DNA of 64,000 nt from Fodinibacter sp963763015 (GTDB lineage Bacteria > Actinomycetota > Actinomycetes > Actinomycetales > Dermatophilaceae): NCBI GenBank assembly GCA_963763015.1, contig CAVXML010000013.1, positions 62,001 through 126,000 of the forward strand. The letters run 5' to 3'. This document shows, one piece after another, positions 41,115-49,042 of this stretch. The notes beneath the pieces are model-generated. The model was not told where the DNA came from, made no database searches, and was given only the letters and a program-made list of their open reading frames with translations. The position numbers were made by a program, and so were the translations under genes. The first letter of the stretch is position 1, and the number at the start of each line of letters is the position of its first letter.

Positions 41115-42520
41115 CGAACGAGCACGAGCCGGGGCGCGTGGAGTGGCGCCCCTGGGACCGGTCCGAGGACACCTCCAGTGAGGACGTGCCCAGCGGCCCG
41201 CCGGACGGCGGCCGCGAGCCGGTCCCGGCCGAGGCTTCCGGGTCCCGGCCGCCGTGGCAGGGAAGCTCGTCGGCGCCCACGCAGCCCGTGCCGAGCCAGC
41301 CGGGACCCACCTACCAGGCGCAGGCGCAGCCCGTGAACCGCACCGAGGCGTTCCCGGCATACGGTTCGCCCGCCGCCGCACCGCCGCCCGAGCAGGCTTC
41401 GCCCGGGGGGCGGGCCTCCCGGCGTGGCCCCGGATGGGGTGCGCTCGCCGGGGCAACGCTGGCCGCCGCCCTCCTCGCGGGTACCACGGGGGGCCTCGTC
41501 GGTGGGGTGCTCGCCGACCGGGGCGCCTTCGAGCGCACCTCGGAGGCCGACGCCGCACCGAGCCCCGGGGTCGGCGCGACGACGCGACCCAGTGGCTCCA
41601 TCGCGAACATCGCGGCGACGACCACGCCGAGCGTGGTGACGCTGCGGGTCTCCGGCGACGGAGGCTCAGGGACCGGTTCGGGCTGGGTCTACGACGGGCA
41701 GGGTCACATCGTCACGAACAACCACGTCGTGGCGAGTGCCGCCGACGGAGGTGAGATCACCGTCGTCCTCGCCAACGGTCAGCAGCTCGAGGGCCGCATC
41801 GTGGGTCGGGACGCGTCGTACGACCTTGCCGTGGTGAAGGTGGACCGGGCCGACCTCGAGCCCTTGACGCTCGGACGGTCGGAGGACGTCGTCGTGGGTG
41901 ACCAGGTGGTCGCCGTGGGGGCGCCGCTCGGCCTCGACTCCACCGTCACGTCCGGGATCGTCAGTGCGCTCGACCGCCCGGTGACCCCGGGCGACAACGA
42001 CGACCAGTCCTTCATCAACGCCATCCAGACCGATGCGGCCATCAACCCCGGGAACTCCGGCGGCCCGCTGCTCGACATGCAGGGCCGGGTGATCGGCGTG
42101 AACACCGCGATCGCCCGGGCCCCCGGGGCGGACTTCGGCCAGGGCGGCAACATCGGGGTCGGGTTCGCCATCCCGAGCGCCCAGGTGCGTACGACGGTGC
42201 AGCAGCTGATCGAGACCGGTCGAGCGGTGCACCCGGTGATCGGGGTCTACCTGGACTCCTCGTACGACGGTGAGGGGGTCAGGATCGCCGAGGAGGGCCC
42301 GGACGGGCAGCCGGCCGTCAACCCGGACGGTCCCGCCGACGCGGCGGGTCTGCGTCCGGGCGACGTCGTCATCGCGTTCGAGGGCAAGCCGGTCTCGGAG
42401 CAGGGCGAGCTGGTCGTCGCCATCCGGGCACGGACCGTGGGCGATAGGGTCACCCTGACCATCCGTCGCGACGGCACCGAGCGCGACGTGACGATGGTGC
42501 TCGAGGGCTCGCAGGAGTGA
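41111..42520 (+). CDS. htrA: HtrA/DegP-type trypsin-like protease with PDZ domain
   Basis: Serine protease of 469 residues. A Pro/Ser-rich cytoplasmic region (1-105) is followed by a transmembrane helix (about 109-134), the protease domain with His205 in TNNHVV, Asp238 in YDLAVVKV and Ser316 in NPGNSGGPL, and a PDZ domain (about 370-465, GPADAAGLRPGDVVIAFEGKPV). It degrades or refolds misfolded exported proteins. ATG 41111 overlaps the anti-sigma stop, giving a coupled three-gene unit. Some homologues process the anti-sigma factor. Confidence 0.93.
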   Translation: MTNEHEPGRVEWRPWDRSEDTSSEDVPSGPPDGGREPVPAEASGSRPPWQGSSSAPTQPVPSQPGPTYQAQAQPVNRTEAFPAYGSPAAAPPPEQASPGGRASRRGPGWGALAGATLAAALLAGTTGGLVGGVLADRGAFERTSEADAAPSPGVGATTRPSGSIANIAATTTPSVVTLRVSGDGGSGTGSGWVYDGQGHIVTNNHVVASAADGGEITVVLANGQQLEGRIVGRDASYDLAVVKVDRADLEPLTLGRSEDVVVGDQVVAVGAPLGLDSTVTSGIVSALDRPVTPGDNDDQSFINAIQTDAAINPGNSGGPLLDMQGRVIGVNTAIARAPGADFGQGGNIGVGFAIPSAQVRTTVQQLIETGRAVHPVIGVYLDSSYDGEGVRIAEEGPDGQPAVNPDGPADAAGLRPGDVVIAFEGKPVSEQGELVVAIRARTVGDRVTLTIRRDGTERDVTMVLEGSQE

Positions 42521-42571
42521 CCGACGAGTGTCGACCTCGCAGGTGATGCACACAAGGACGGTGAGGACCCC

Positions 42572-43060
42572 GTGTTGGGCGTGAACGGCTGGGAGATCGT
42601 CCTGCTCGCGCTGATCGCGGTCTTCATCCTCGGGCCGGACCGGATGCCTGAGTACGCGACGAAGCTCGCCCACGGCATCCGGCGGCTCCGGCACATGGCG
42701 GAGGGCGCCAAGGGCCAGCTCAAGGAACAGCTGGGCCCGGACTACCAGGACATCAACTGGCGGCAGTACGACCCGCGCCAGTACGACCCCCGCCGCATCG
42801 TCAAGGAAGCCCTCCTGGACCCCCTCGACGACGCGGTGTCCCCGGTCCGCGACGAGATCGGGTCGGTGCGGTCGGCAGGCAGCCTCACGGCCGGTGGCGC
42901 CGCCGCCGGCGCTGCTGCCGGCGCTGCTGCCGGTGGCTCCGCGGCCTCGGCCGGTCGCTCGGCGGACGCTCCAGCCGCCCGGGTCTACGTCTCCAAGGCA
43001 CGAAGCGTCCAGGACTGGGACCCGTCGCGGCCCACCCCCTACGACGTCGACGCCACCTGA
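42572..43060 (+). CDS. tatB: Sec-independent translocase subunit TatB
   Basis: Twin-arginine translocation protein of 162 residues. The N-terminal helix VNGWEIVLLALIAVFILGPDRMPEYATKLAHGIRRLRHMA has the TatA/B pattern with FILGPDRMP, the TatB-type hinge; an amphipathic helix and Ala/Gly-rich tail follow. The GTG start at 42572 is preceded by GAGGA. Placement after htrA and near Mrp is the actinobacterial standard. Confidence 0.88.
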   Translation: MLGVNGWEIVLLALIAVFILGPDRMPEYATKLAHGIRRLRHMAEGAKGQLKEQLGPDYQDINWRQYDPRQYDPRRIVKEALLDPLDDAVSPVRDEIGSVRSAGSLTAGGAAAGAAAGAAAGGSAASAGRSADAPAARVYVSKARSVQDWDPSRPTPYDVDAT

Positions 43061-43102
43061 CCTACCCACCGCAGGGGTGCGCGGCCGAGGTGGGAGAGGC
43101 GG

Positions 43103-44236
43103 TCAGCGACCGGCCGGAGTGAGCCCGAGGGAGCGTCCGGCCAGGCCCCGGGAGCGGGTGGCCAGCCCCTTGGCGATGCCCCGCAGCGCCACGGCCGCCG
43201 GGGAGTCCGGCTCGCCGATGACCACGGGCAGTCCCGTGTCGGCCCCGATGCGCAGGCGGGTGTCGAGCGGGATCTGCCCGAGCAGTGGCACCTCCGTGCC
43301 GATGGCACGGGTCAGCGACTCGGCCACCTCACGTCCGCCTCCGGAGCCGAAGATCTCCTGGCGGGTGCCGTCGGGCAGCTCGAGCCAGCTCATGTTCTCG
43401 ATGACCCCGGTCACCCGCTGGTGGGTCTGGAGGGCGATGGCGCCGGCCCGCTCGGCCACCTCGGCGGCGGCCTGCTGGGGAGTGGTCACGACGAGGATCT
43501 CGGCGCCGGGGAGGAGCTGTGCGGTGGAGATCGCGATGTCCCCGGTGCCGGGTGGGAGGTCGAGCAGCAAGACGTCGAGGTCGCCCCAGAAGACGTCGGC
43601 GAGGAACTGCTGCAGGGCGCGGTGGAGCATCGGCCCGCGCCAGACGACGGGCTGGTTTCCGGGCACGAACATGCCGATCGAGATGACCTTCACGTCGTGG
43701 CTCACCGGCGGCAGGATCATGTCGTCGACCTGCGTGGGCCTGCCCTCCACCCCGAGCATGCGGGGGATGGAGAACCCGTAGATGTCGGCGTCGACCACCC
43801 CGACGCTCAGTCCCTGCCGGGCGAGGGATGCCGCCAGGTTTGCTGTGACGGATGACTTGCCGACGCCCCCCTTGCCGGAGGCGACGGCATACACCCTCGT
43901 GAGCGAGCCGGGTCGGGCGAACGGGACCTCGCGCTCGGCCACGCCACCGCGCAGCTTGGTCTTCAGCTCGCCCCGCTGCTCGTCGCTCATGACGCCGAGG
44001 GTCACGCGGACCCCGGTGACGCCCTCGACGCGTGAGAGGGCCTCGGTGGTGTCGGTGGTGAGCTTGTCCTTCAGTGGGCACGCCGCGACGGTCAGCAGGA
44101 TGGTGACCGAGACCTGGCCGGCCTCGTCGGCGACCACGCTCTCCACCATTCCGAGCTCGGTGACGGGTTTGCGGATCTCGGGGTCGATGACGGTCTCGAG
44201 CGCAGCGTGCAGTGCGTCGGGGCTGACCTGGGGCAT
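43103..44236 (-). CDS. mrp: Mrp/NBP35-type iron-sulfur carrier ATPase (ApbC)
   Basis: Protein of 377 residues: an N-terminal DUF59/MIP18-like domain (1-95, DALHAALETVIDPEIRKPVTELGM) and a P-loop domain with GKGGVGKSSVTANLAASLARQG at about 121-142 and Walker B-like LLLDLPPGTGD. It inserts Fe-S clusters into apoproteins. The usual CxxC cluster site near the C-terminus is not apparent in what I read. ATG 44236 has TAGACT 6 nt upstream. Confidence 0.9.
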   Translation of the reverse strand: MPQVSPDALHAALETVIDPEIRKPVTELGMVESVVADEAGQVSVTILLTVAACPLKDKLTTDTTEALSRVEGVTGVRVTLGVMSDEQRGELKTKLRGGVAEREVPFARPGSLTRVYAVASGKGGVGKSSVTANLAASLARQGLSVGVVDADIYGFSIPRMLGVEGRPTQVDDMILPPVSHDVKVISIGMFVPGNQPVVWRGPMLHRALQQFLADVFWGDLDVLLLDLPPGTGDIAISTAQLLPGAEILVVTTPQQAAAEVAERAGAIALQTHQRVTGVIENMSWLELPDGTRQEIFGSGGGREVAESLTRAIGTEVPLLGQIPLDTRLRIGADTGLPVVIGEPDSPAAVALRGIAKGLATRSRGLAGRSLGLTPAGR

Positions 44237-44242
44237 GTCCCC

Positions 44243-44248
44243 AGTCTA
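44243..44248 (-). promoter_or_regulatory. -10 box TAGACT of mrp, leaderless
   Basis: On the minus strand TAGACT is followed by 6 nt and ATG 44236. The box overlaps the stop of the DUF1003 gene. Confidence 0.55.
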
Positions 44249-44794
44249 GGTCCGCGTCGAGCCGTCCCCGACCGGGCCCTCGTCGGCCTCCGGGGCACGG
44301 GCCACCACGAGACCCCGCTCCTCCATCTCGTCGAGGAGGTCGCGCAGCTCGCTGCGCACGAAGTCCCTGGTGGCCATGTCCCGCAGCGCGATGCGCAAGG
44401 CGGCGACCTCGCGGGTGAGGAACTCCGTGTCGGCGAGGTTGCGCTCGTCGCGGGACCGGTCCTGCTCCAGGGCGAACCGGTCGCGGTCGGCCTGACGGTT
44501 CTGGGCCAGCAGGATGAGCGGCGCGGCGTACGACGCCTGGAGGCTGAGCATCAGGGTGAGGAAGATGAAGGCGTACGGGTCGAAGCGCCACTCCTGCGGC
44601 GCCAAGGTGTTCCAGAGCAGCCACGTGAGCACGAAGACCGTCATCCCGAGCAGGAAGTACGGGGTGCCCATGTAGCGGGCGAACTTCTCGGAGACGACCC
44701 CGAAGGTCTCCTCGGTGAAGAGGGTCGGCGCGCTCCACCGGCGCCTGCCCTCGCGAGGCTGGTCGATGCGGGGGCGGCGCTCGCGGTCAGCCAC
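44246..44794 (-). CDS. DUF1003 membrane protein
   Basis: Protein of 182 residues with two transmembrane helices (GTPYFLLGMTVFVLTWLLWNT and YAFIFLTLMLSLQASYAAPLILLA) and a C-terminal charged coiled-coil tail (NRQADRDRFALEQDRSRDERNLAD...). This is the DUF1003 pattern, function unknown. The GTG at 44794 overlaps the MgtE-like gene by 8 nt. Coupling with an MgtE-N/CBS protein is common in actinobacteria and hints at a shared role in ion homeostasis. Confidence 0.85.
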   Translation of the reverse strand: MADRERRPRIDQPREGRRRWSAPTLFTEETFGVVSEKFARYMGTPYFLLGMTVFVLTWLLWNTLAPQEWRFDPYAFIFLTLMLSLQASYAAPLILLAQNRQADRDRFALEQDRSRDERNLADTEFLTREVAALRIALRDMATRDFVRSELRDLLDEMEERGLVVARAPEADEGPVGDGSTRT

Positions 44795-46082
44795 CGAGCA
44801 CCTCCTCCGGCGCCACGACGTCGTGGCGGTCCTCTCGCCAGTCCTCGGGGAGGATGTGGTCGAGCACGTCGTCGACCGTGACCGCACCGAGCAGGTGCCC
44901 CTCGGCGTCGACGATCGGGATGCCGACGAGGTCGTAGGTCGCGAGCATGCGGGTCACCTGTCCCAGCGAGGCCTCGGGCGGCAACGGCTCGACGTCCTTG
45001 TCGAGGATGCCGCCGATGGAGGCATGCGGAGGCTCACGCAGGAGCCGCTGGATGTGCACCATCCCGAGGTAGCGGCCGGTCGGCGTCTCGAGCGGGGAAC
45101 GGCACACGAAGACGGTGCACGCCAGCGCGGTGGACAGCTCAGCCCGGCGCACGACCGCGAGCGCCTCGGCGATCGACGCCTCCGGACCCAGGATCACCGG
45201 CTCGGTCGTCATGAGGCCGCCAGCGGTGTTCTCCTCGTAGGTGAGGAGGCGCCGCAGGTCGGCCGCCTCGTCGGGCTCCATCCGCTGGAGCAGCTCCTCC
45301 TGACGCTCCAGCGGCAGCTCGGCGAGGAGGTCGGCGGCGTCGTCGGGCTCCATCGCCTCGAGGACGTCGGCCGCCCGCTCGACGGCCAGCCCGGCGAGGA
45401 TCTCGACCTGGTCGTCCTCGGGCAGCTCCTCGATGACGTCCGCCAGGCGGTCGTCGTCGAGCGCCGCGGCCACCTCGGCGCGGCGCCTCGGGGTCAGGTC
45501 GTGCATCACCTCGGCGAAGTCCGCGGGCTTGAGGTCCTCGTACGCCTCGAGGAGGCGGGCGGCGCTCTGGCCCTCCGACGGGTCACGCAGCCCGCGCACG
45601 TCCTCGATGGGGACGAGCAGGGTCTCACCCCGGCGTCTGCCGAGGCGGCCCAGCCCGCTGCGGGGGGTGCCCGTGCGGACGAACGCCCGGGCCACGCTCC
45701 ATCCCCGGGTGCCCAGCTGCTCGATGCCGATGTCCTCGACGGTCGCGTCGACGAGCTCACCCTCCTCGGTCCGCACCTGCACCGGGCGCTCGAAGAGCTC
45801 GGCGACGACCAGCGTCTCGTTGCCCCGTTGCTCGAAGCGGCGCATGTTGACCAGGCCGGTCGTGATGACCTGTCCGCCCTCGACCGAGGTGACCCGGGTC
45901 ATGGGGACGAACACGCGGCGACGCCCGGGCACCTCGACGACGAGGCCGATCACCCGGGGCCTGCTGCGGGCGACGTTGAAGGTGACGACGACGTCGCGAA
46001 CCCGCCCGACCTGGTCGCCGAGCGGGTCGAAGACGTTGAGCTCGGCAAGTCGGCCGACGAAGGCGCGGGTCGGCGTGCTCAC
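44787..46082 (-). CDS. MgtE N-domain / CBS protein without transmembrane part
   Basis: Soluble protein of 431 residues: an N-terminal PRC-barrel-like part (FVGRLAELNVFDPLGDQVGRVRDVVV), an MgtE intracellular N-domain of superhelical helix repeats (DLKPADFAEVMHDLTPRRRAEVAAALDDDRL...) and a CBS pair (GGLMTTEPVILGPEASIAEAL...LVGIPIVDAEGHLLGAVTVDDVLDHIL). The Mg-channel membrane domain of MgtE is absent. It probably senses Mg2+ or nucleotide without transport. GTG 46082 has TAGCCT 6 nt upstream. Confidence 0.85.
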   Translation of the reverse strand: MSTPTRAFVGRLAELNVFDPLGDQVGRVRDVVVTFNVARSRPRVIGLVVEVPGRRRVFVPMTRVTSVEGGQVITTGLVNMRRFEQRGNETLVVAELFERPVQVRTEEGELVDATVEDIGIEQLGTRGWSVARAFVRTGTPRSGLGRLGRRRGETLLVPIEDVRGLRDPSEGQSAARLLEAYEDLKPADFAEVMHDLTPRRRAEVAAALDDDRLADVIEELPEDDQVEILAGLAVERAADVLEAMEPDDAADLLAELPLERQEELLQRMEPDEAADLRRLLTYEENTAGGLMTTEPVILGPEASIAEALAVVRRAELSTALACTVFVCRSPLETPTGRYLGMVHIQRLLREPPHASIGGILDKDVEPLPPEASLGQVTRMLATYDLVGIPIVDAEGHLLGAVTVDDVLDHILPEDWREDRHDVVAPEEVLGG

Positions 46083-46088
46083 GGCCTC

Positions 46089-46094
46089 AGGCTA
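46089..46094 (-). promoter_or_regulatory. -10 box TAGCCT of the MgtE/CBS gene, leaderless
   Basis: On the minus strand TAGCCT is followed by 6 nt and GTG 46082. Confidence 0.55.
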
Positions 46095-46164
46095 GCGGGG
46101 GGAGCCGCCCCTTCCGGGGAGCCGGGCGGCCGCGGCATCCCCCCACCTGCGTGGTTTCTGGCCG

Positions 46165-46803
46165 TCAGGAGGAACGCGTGTTGCGTCTCGCCCTGGCGCG
46201 GCCACGCCAGTGCCACGGCCGCCAGACTGCCGTCGTCGCCGCGGCGGGCGTGACGGTCGTGGCGCCCGACGCGTCGGCGTACGACCCGGGCGACTCGATC
46301 GGTCGCCCGTGCGGGGTGAGGACGTGGATGGTGCACGACTGGCGCCAGCGCTCGCCGACGTCACCGACCGCGTTGAGCCGCTCGGGGCGAATCAGCTCGA
46401 CCGCCGCGTCCCACGCGGGGTCCTCGGGGAGAGCTCCCGTGCCGTCGCGTTCACCGTGACCAACCGGCTGCCGGTGTCCTTGCTGCGCAGGATGAGCTCC
46501 ACCTCGTCGGGCAGCCACGGCAGCGACTGCTCGCCAGGACCGGAGATCGACGTATGCCGCCGGGCCCGCGCTGCGCTCGTCGCCGTCGTCGTGCCAGACG
46601 TGCCACACCGGGTGGGTGCCGCCGTCGGGTACCCGAACCCAGAGGAGTCCCGATCGGCTCGCAGCCTCGTGGATGAGTCGGGTGACGTTGACCGGCGGCG
46701 GTGGCGGCGGTGCCTCGCTCAGGGTCTCCGGGAGCTCGGCCGCGGGGAGGCGGGCCGGCGTCGCGGGATCCCGAGCGTGCCGTGCGCTTCGCTCCTCACT
46801 CAC
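46165..46803 (-). CDS. Conserved hypothetical protein with compensating frameshifts
   Basis: As read, 212 residues: N-part TRLIHEAASRSGLLWVRVPDGG and C-part DPAWDAAVELIRPERLNAVGDVGERWRQSC look protein-like and match a widespread actinobacterial hypothetical family. Between them, about 40 residues (46425-46548) read as Arg/Gly-rich nonsense, whereas the +1 frame reads PGEQSLPWLPDEVELILRSK then DTGSRLVTVNATARELSP. So an extra base near 46545 and a missing base near 46430 cancel out. GTG 46803 has GGGAGAG upstream. No known function. Confidence 0.65.
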   Translation of the reverse strand: MSEERSARHARDPATPARLPAAELPETLSEAPPPPPPVNVTRLIHEAASRSGLLWVRVPDGGTHPVWHVWHDDGDERSAGPAAYVDLRSWRAVAAVAARRGGAHPAQQGHRQPVGHGERDGTGALPEDPAWDAAVELIRPERLNAVGDVGERWRQSCTIHVLTPHGRPIESPGSYADASGATTVTPAAATTAVWRPWHWRGRARARRNTRSS

Positions 46804-46941
46804 TCCGGAACTCTCCCACAGCGGACCGGTCGGTCGGCATCGTCGAGCGGTACCGAGGTCCGGTAATGCGGCGTCGGACGGCAGGTTCGCATGAACCCAC
46901 ACCGTGCGGCACGGCAGGCGGCCAGGATGAGGGTGTGTGTG

Positions 46942-46963
46942 TCGAACGTGTGTTCGATATGAT
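46942..46963 (+). promoter_or_regulatory. LexA (SOS) box abutting a TATGAT -10 box
   Basis: TCGAACGTGTGTTCGA (46942-46957) is a full match to the actinobacterial LexA consensus TCGAACNNNNGTTCGA. The next six bases TATGAT (46958-46963) are a -10 box 6 nt before ATG 46970. LexA would block this promoter. Confidence 0.85.
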
Positions 46964-46969
46964 GAGGGC

Positions 46970-47486
46970 ATGCACCCGGCCACCGTTCAGATGCGCCGTA
47001 CGTCACTTCTGTCGGAGTGCGCGGACCTGGGTCGTGCGGTCGCCGCGGGTGGCCGCGGGTGGCCCCGGGACGAGGCGTTCGAGGTGGCAGGCGAGGCCCA
47101 GAAGGTGGCCAATGCCGCCGACGGTCTCGTCGCGGCGACCGGTGCGTGGGGGACGAGGGTGCAGACCGGCTCACCGAGCATGGTCCGGCAGAGCGCATTC
47201 ACGACGTCGGCTTCGTCGACGCGATGGCAGCCGCCGAGATGTCTCTGGCCACCGGGGGATGACCGAGGGGCTGGCCGGCCGCAGGGCCGCGCTGGGAGCG
47301 GCGCTCGGCGAGCGCTTCCCGGGGATCCGCGACCTCGTGCTGTCGGGTGAGCTCTCCGACGGCCTGACCCTCGACCAGGCCCGCGCCGACGCGCCCGCCG
47401 ACCTGGTGCTGGGGAATGTCACCCGTCTCAGCGAACGTGGGACCGAGCCGCCGCAGGTCCGGACGCTCGACCCGCCGCCGTTCTGA
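46970..47486 (+). pseudogene. Decayed DUF222 (13E12-type) / HNH endonuclease gene
   Basis: Remnant of a DUF222-HNH protein. Frame 1 from ATG 46970 reads MHPATVQMRRTSLLSECADL...QKVANAADGLVAATGAWGTR. After a frameshift near 47162 it continues in the next frame as DRLTEHGPAERIHDVGFVDAMAAAEMSLATG, then shifts again near 47260 to TEGLAGRRAALGAALGERFPGIRDLVLSGELS. An internal deletion joins this to LTLDQARADA...LVLGNVT, which belongs far downstream in the family, and the HNH end is gone. It keeps its LexA-controlled promoter. Products are short fragments. Confidence 0.82.
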
Positions 47487-47518
47487 CGTCAGGCGACCCT
47501 GCACGCCGACGCGTAGAC

Positions 47519-47566
47519 CCTCACATCGGGCCGGAGTCACAGCATGGCGGCCTCACATCGGGCCGG
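47519..47566. repeat. 16-bp direct repeat pair
   Basis: CCTCACATCGGGCCGG occurs at 47519-47534 and 47551-47566. The second copy contains the stop codon of the small membrane protein gene on the other strand. Probably a short duplication. Confidence 0.7.
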
Positions 47567-47732
47567 CGCCACCTGGTCCGTTGCCCGGGTCGCTCAGGCC
47601 CTCCCAGGCTCGTGCTCCGTGCACGTCGCGGCCGGACGGGACGATCGGGGGTGGCTCGTCGTCCCGTCCCCACCAGTAGAGCGCTCCCAGGACGACGGCG
47701 AGACCGATGAGCGAGACGATGTACCAGATCAT
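47553..47732 (-). CDS. Small single-pass membrane protein, 59 aa
   Basis: Short open frame with a start ATG 47732 preceded by AAGGGG 6 nt upstream, one transmembrane helix IWYIVSLIGLAVVLGALYWW at residues 2-21, then a charged and Gly/Pro-rich cytoplasmic tail. Not a family I recognise. Support is the good ribosome-binding site and the helix, no homology. It sits alone between the DUF222 relic and the CoA lyase genes. Confidence 0.5.
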   Translation of the reverse strand: MIWYIVSLIGLAVVLGALYWWGRDDEPPPIVPSGRDVHGARAWEGLSDPGNGPGGAGPM

Positions 47733-47956
47733 GACGACCCCTTGCCGATCGCACGGCCGCCAACATGGCGGGCCGAGGATGCGCTGCTCTCCAGAGTAGC
47801 CTGCGGACACTCCGGGTGCTGGGGCTCCGGAGGCCTCACCTCGGGGGCAACCCGACGCGCGGCCTCCGTCACACCGTGAGCTCCCTCACAACCCGGTCCC
47901 GGCCCCGCTGCTAGCGTCCCCGAGCAGAGAATGCTGGCGTCGACGAGAGGTATCGC

Positions 47957-49042
47957 ATGCGCAGCGCCAAGGACTTCTTCGCCCCCCTCGCGGTGGGAGC
48001 ACCGACACCGATCCGGGAGGTTCCTGCCCGCCCGAGTCGGATGATCCACTTCTTCGACCCGAGCAACGAGCGGATGGCGTCGAAGGTCCCGCAGCTCGTC
48101 GGCTCGGTCGACGTGTTGCTCGGCAACCTCGAGGATGCCGTGAAGGCGGACCGCAAGGAGGCGGCGAGGGCGGGCCTGGTCGCCATCGCACGCGCCACCG
48201 ACCTCGGCGAGCACACCCAGCTCTGGACCCGGGTCAACGCCCTGGACTCCCCGTGGGCCCTGGACGACCTCACGACGCTGGTCACCGAGGTGGGTGACCG
48301 CCTCGACGTCGTCATGGTGCCCAAGGTCCAGGGTCCCGAGGACATCCACTACGTCGACCGGCTGCTCGCCCAGCTCGAGGCGCGCGCGCGCCTGACCAGG
48401 CCGATCCTCGTGCACGCCATCCTGGAGACGGCGCGGGGGGTGGCCAACGTCGAGGAGATCGCCGGCGCGAGCCCCCGCATGCAGGGGATCAGCCTCGGCC
48501 CGGCCGACCTCGCCGCGGACCGGCGGATGAAGACGACCCGCGTCGGCGGTGGCCATCCGGGCTACCTCGTGCGCCAGGACCCGGTCGGCGGCGACGTGCA
48601 CGGCCAGCGCTCGACGTCCCAGCAGGACCTGTGGCACTACACCATCGCGCGGATGGTCGACGCCTGCGCGATGCACGGGATCTTCCCCTACTACGGTCCG
48701 TTCGGGGACATCGCCGACGTCGTCGCCTGCGAGGACCAGTTCCGCAACGCGTTCCTCCTCGGATGCGTGGGGTCCTGGACCCTCCACCCCGCCCAGATCG
48801 CGATCGCCAAGCGGGTGTTCAGCCCGAGCGCCGAGGACGTCGCCCACGCCCGGCGCGTCAAGGCCGCCATGGGCGACGGGACCGGCGCCGTGATGCTCGA
48901 CGGGAAGATGGAGGACGACGCCAGCCTCAAGCAGTGCCTCGTCATCCTCGAGCTCGCCGACCGGCTGGCGGCCAACGACCCGGAGCTCGCCGAGCTGTAT
49001 GCCGCGCCGCCCGCCACCGCGCAGCAGGAGGCGGACGCATGA
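47957..49042 (+). CDS. HpcH/HpaI-type CoA ester lyase (malyl-CoA lyase-like)
   Basis: Protein of 361 residues of the citrate-lyase beta/malyl-CoA lyase family. It has the N-terminal block SRMIHFFDPSNERMASKVPQL, the acidic metal motif GNLEDAVKADRKEAA, the VMVPKVQGPEDIHYVD block, the ILVHAILETARGV catalytic strand and the substrate-loop GISLGPADLAADRRM. The longer C-terminus is typical of L-malyl-CoA/beta-methylmalyl-CoA lyase. Reversible cleavage of malyl- or methylmalyl-CoA is likely. GAGAGG precedes ATG 47957. Coupled to the next gene. Confidence 0.85.
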   Translation: MRSAKDFFAPLAVGAPTPIREVPARPSRMIHFFDPSNERMASKVPQLVGSVDVLLGNLEDAVKADRKEAARAGLVAIARATDLGEHTQLWTRVNALDSPWALDDLTTLVTEVGDRLDVVMVPKVQGPEDIHYVDRLLAQLEARARLTRPILVHAILETARGVANVEEIAGASPRMQGISLGPADLAADRRMKTTRVGGGHPGYLVRQDPVGGDVHGQRSTSQQDLWHYTIARMVDACAMHGIFPYYGPFGDIADVVACEDQFRNAFLLGCVGSWTLHPAQIAIAKRVFSPSAEDVAHARRVKAAMGDGTGAVMLDGKMEDDASLKQCLVILELADRLAANDPELAELYAAPPATAQQEADA

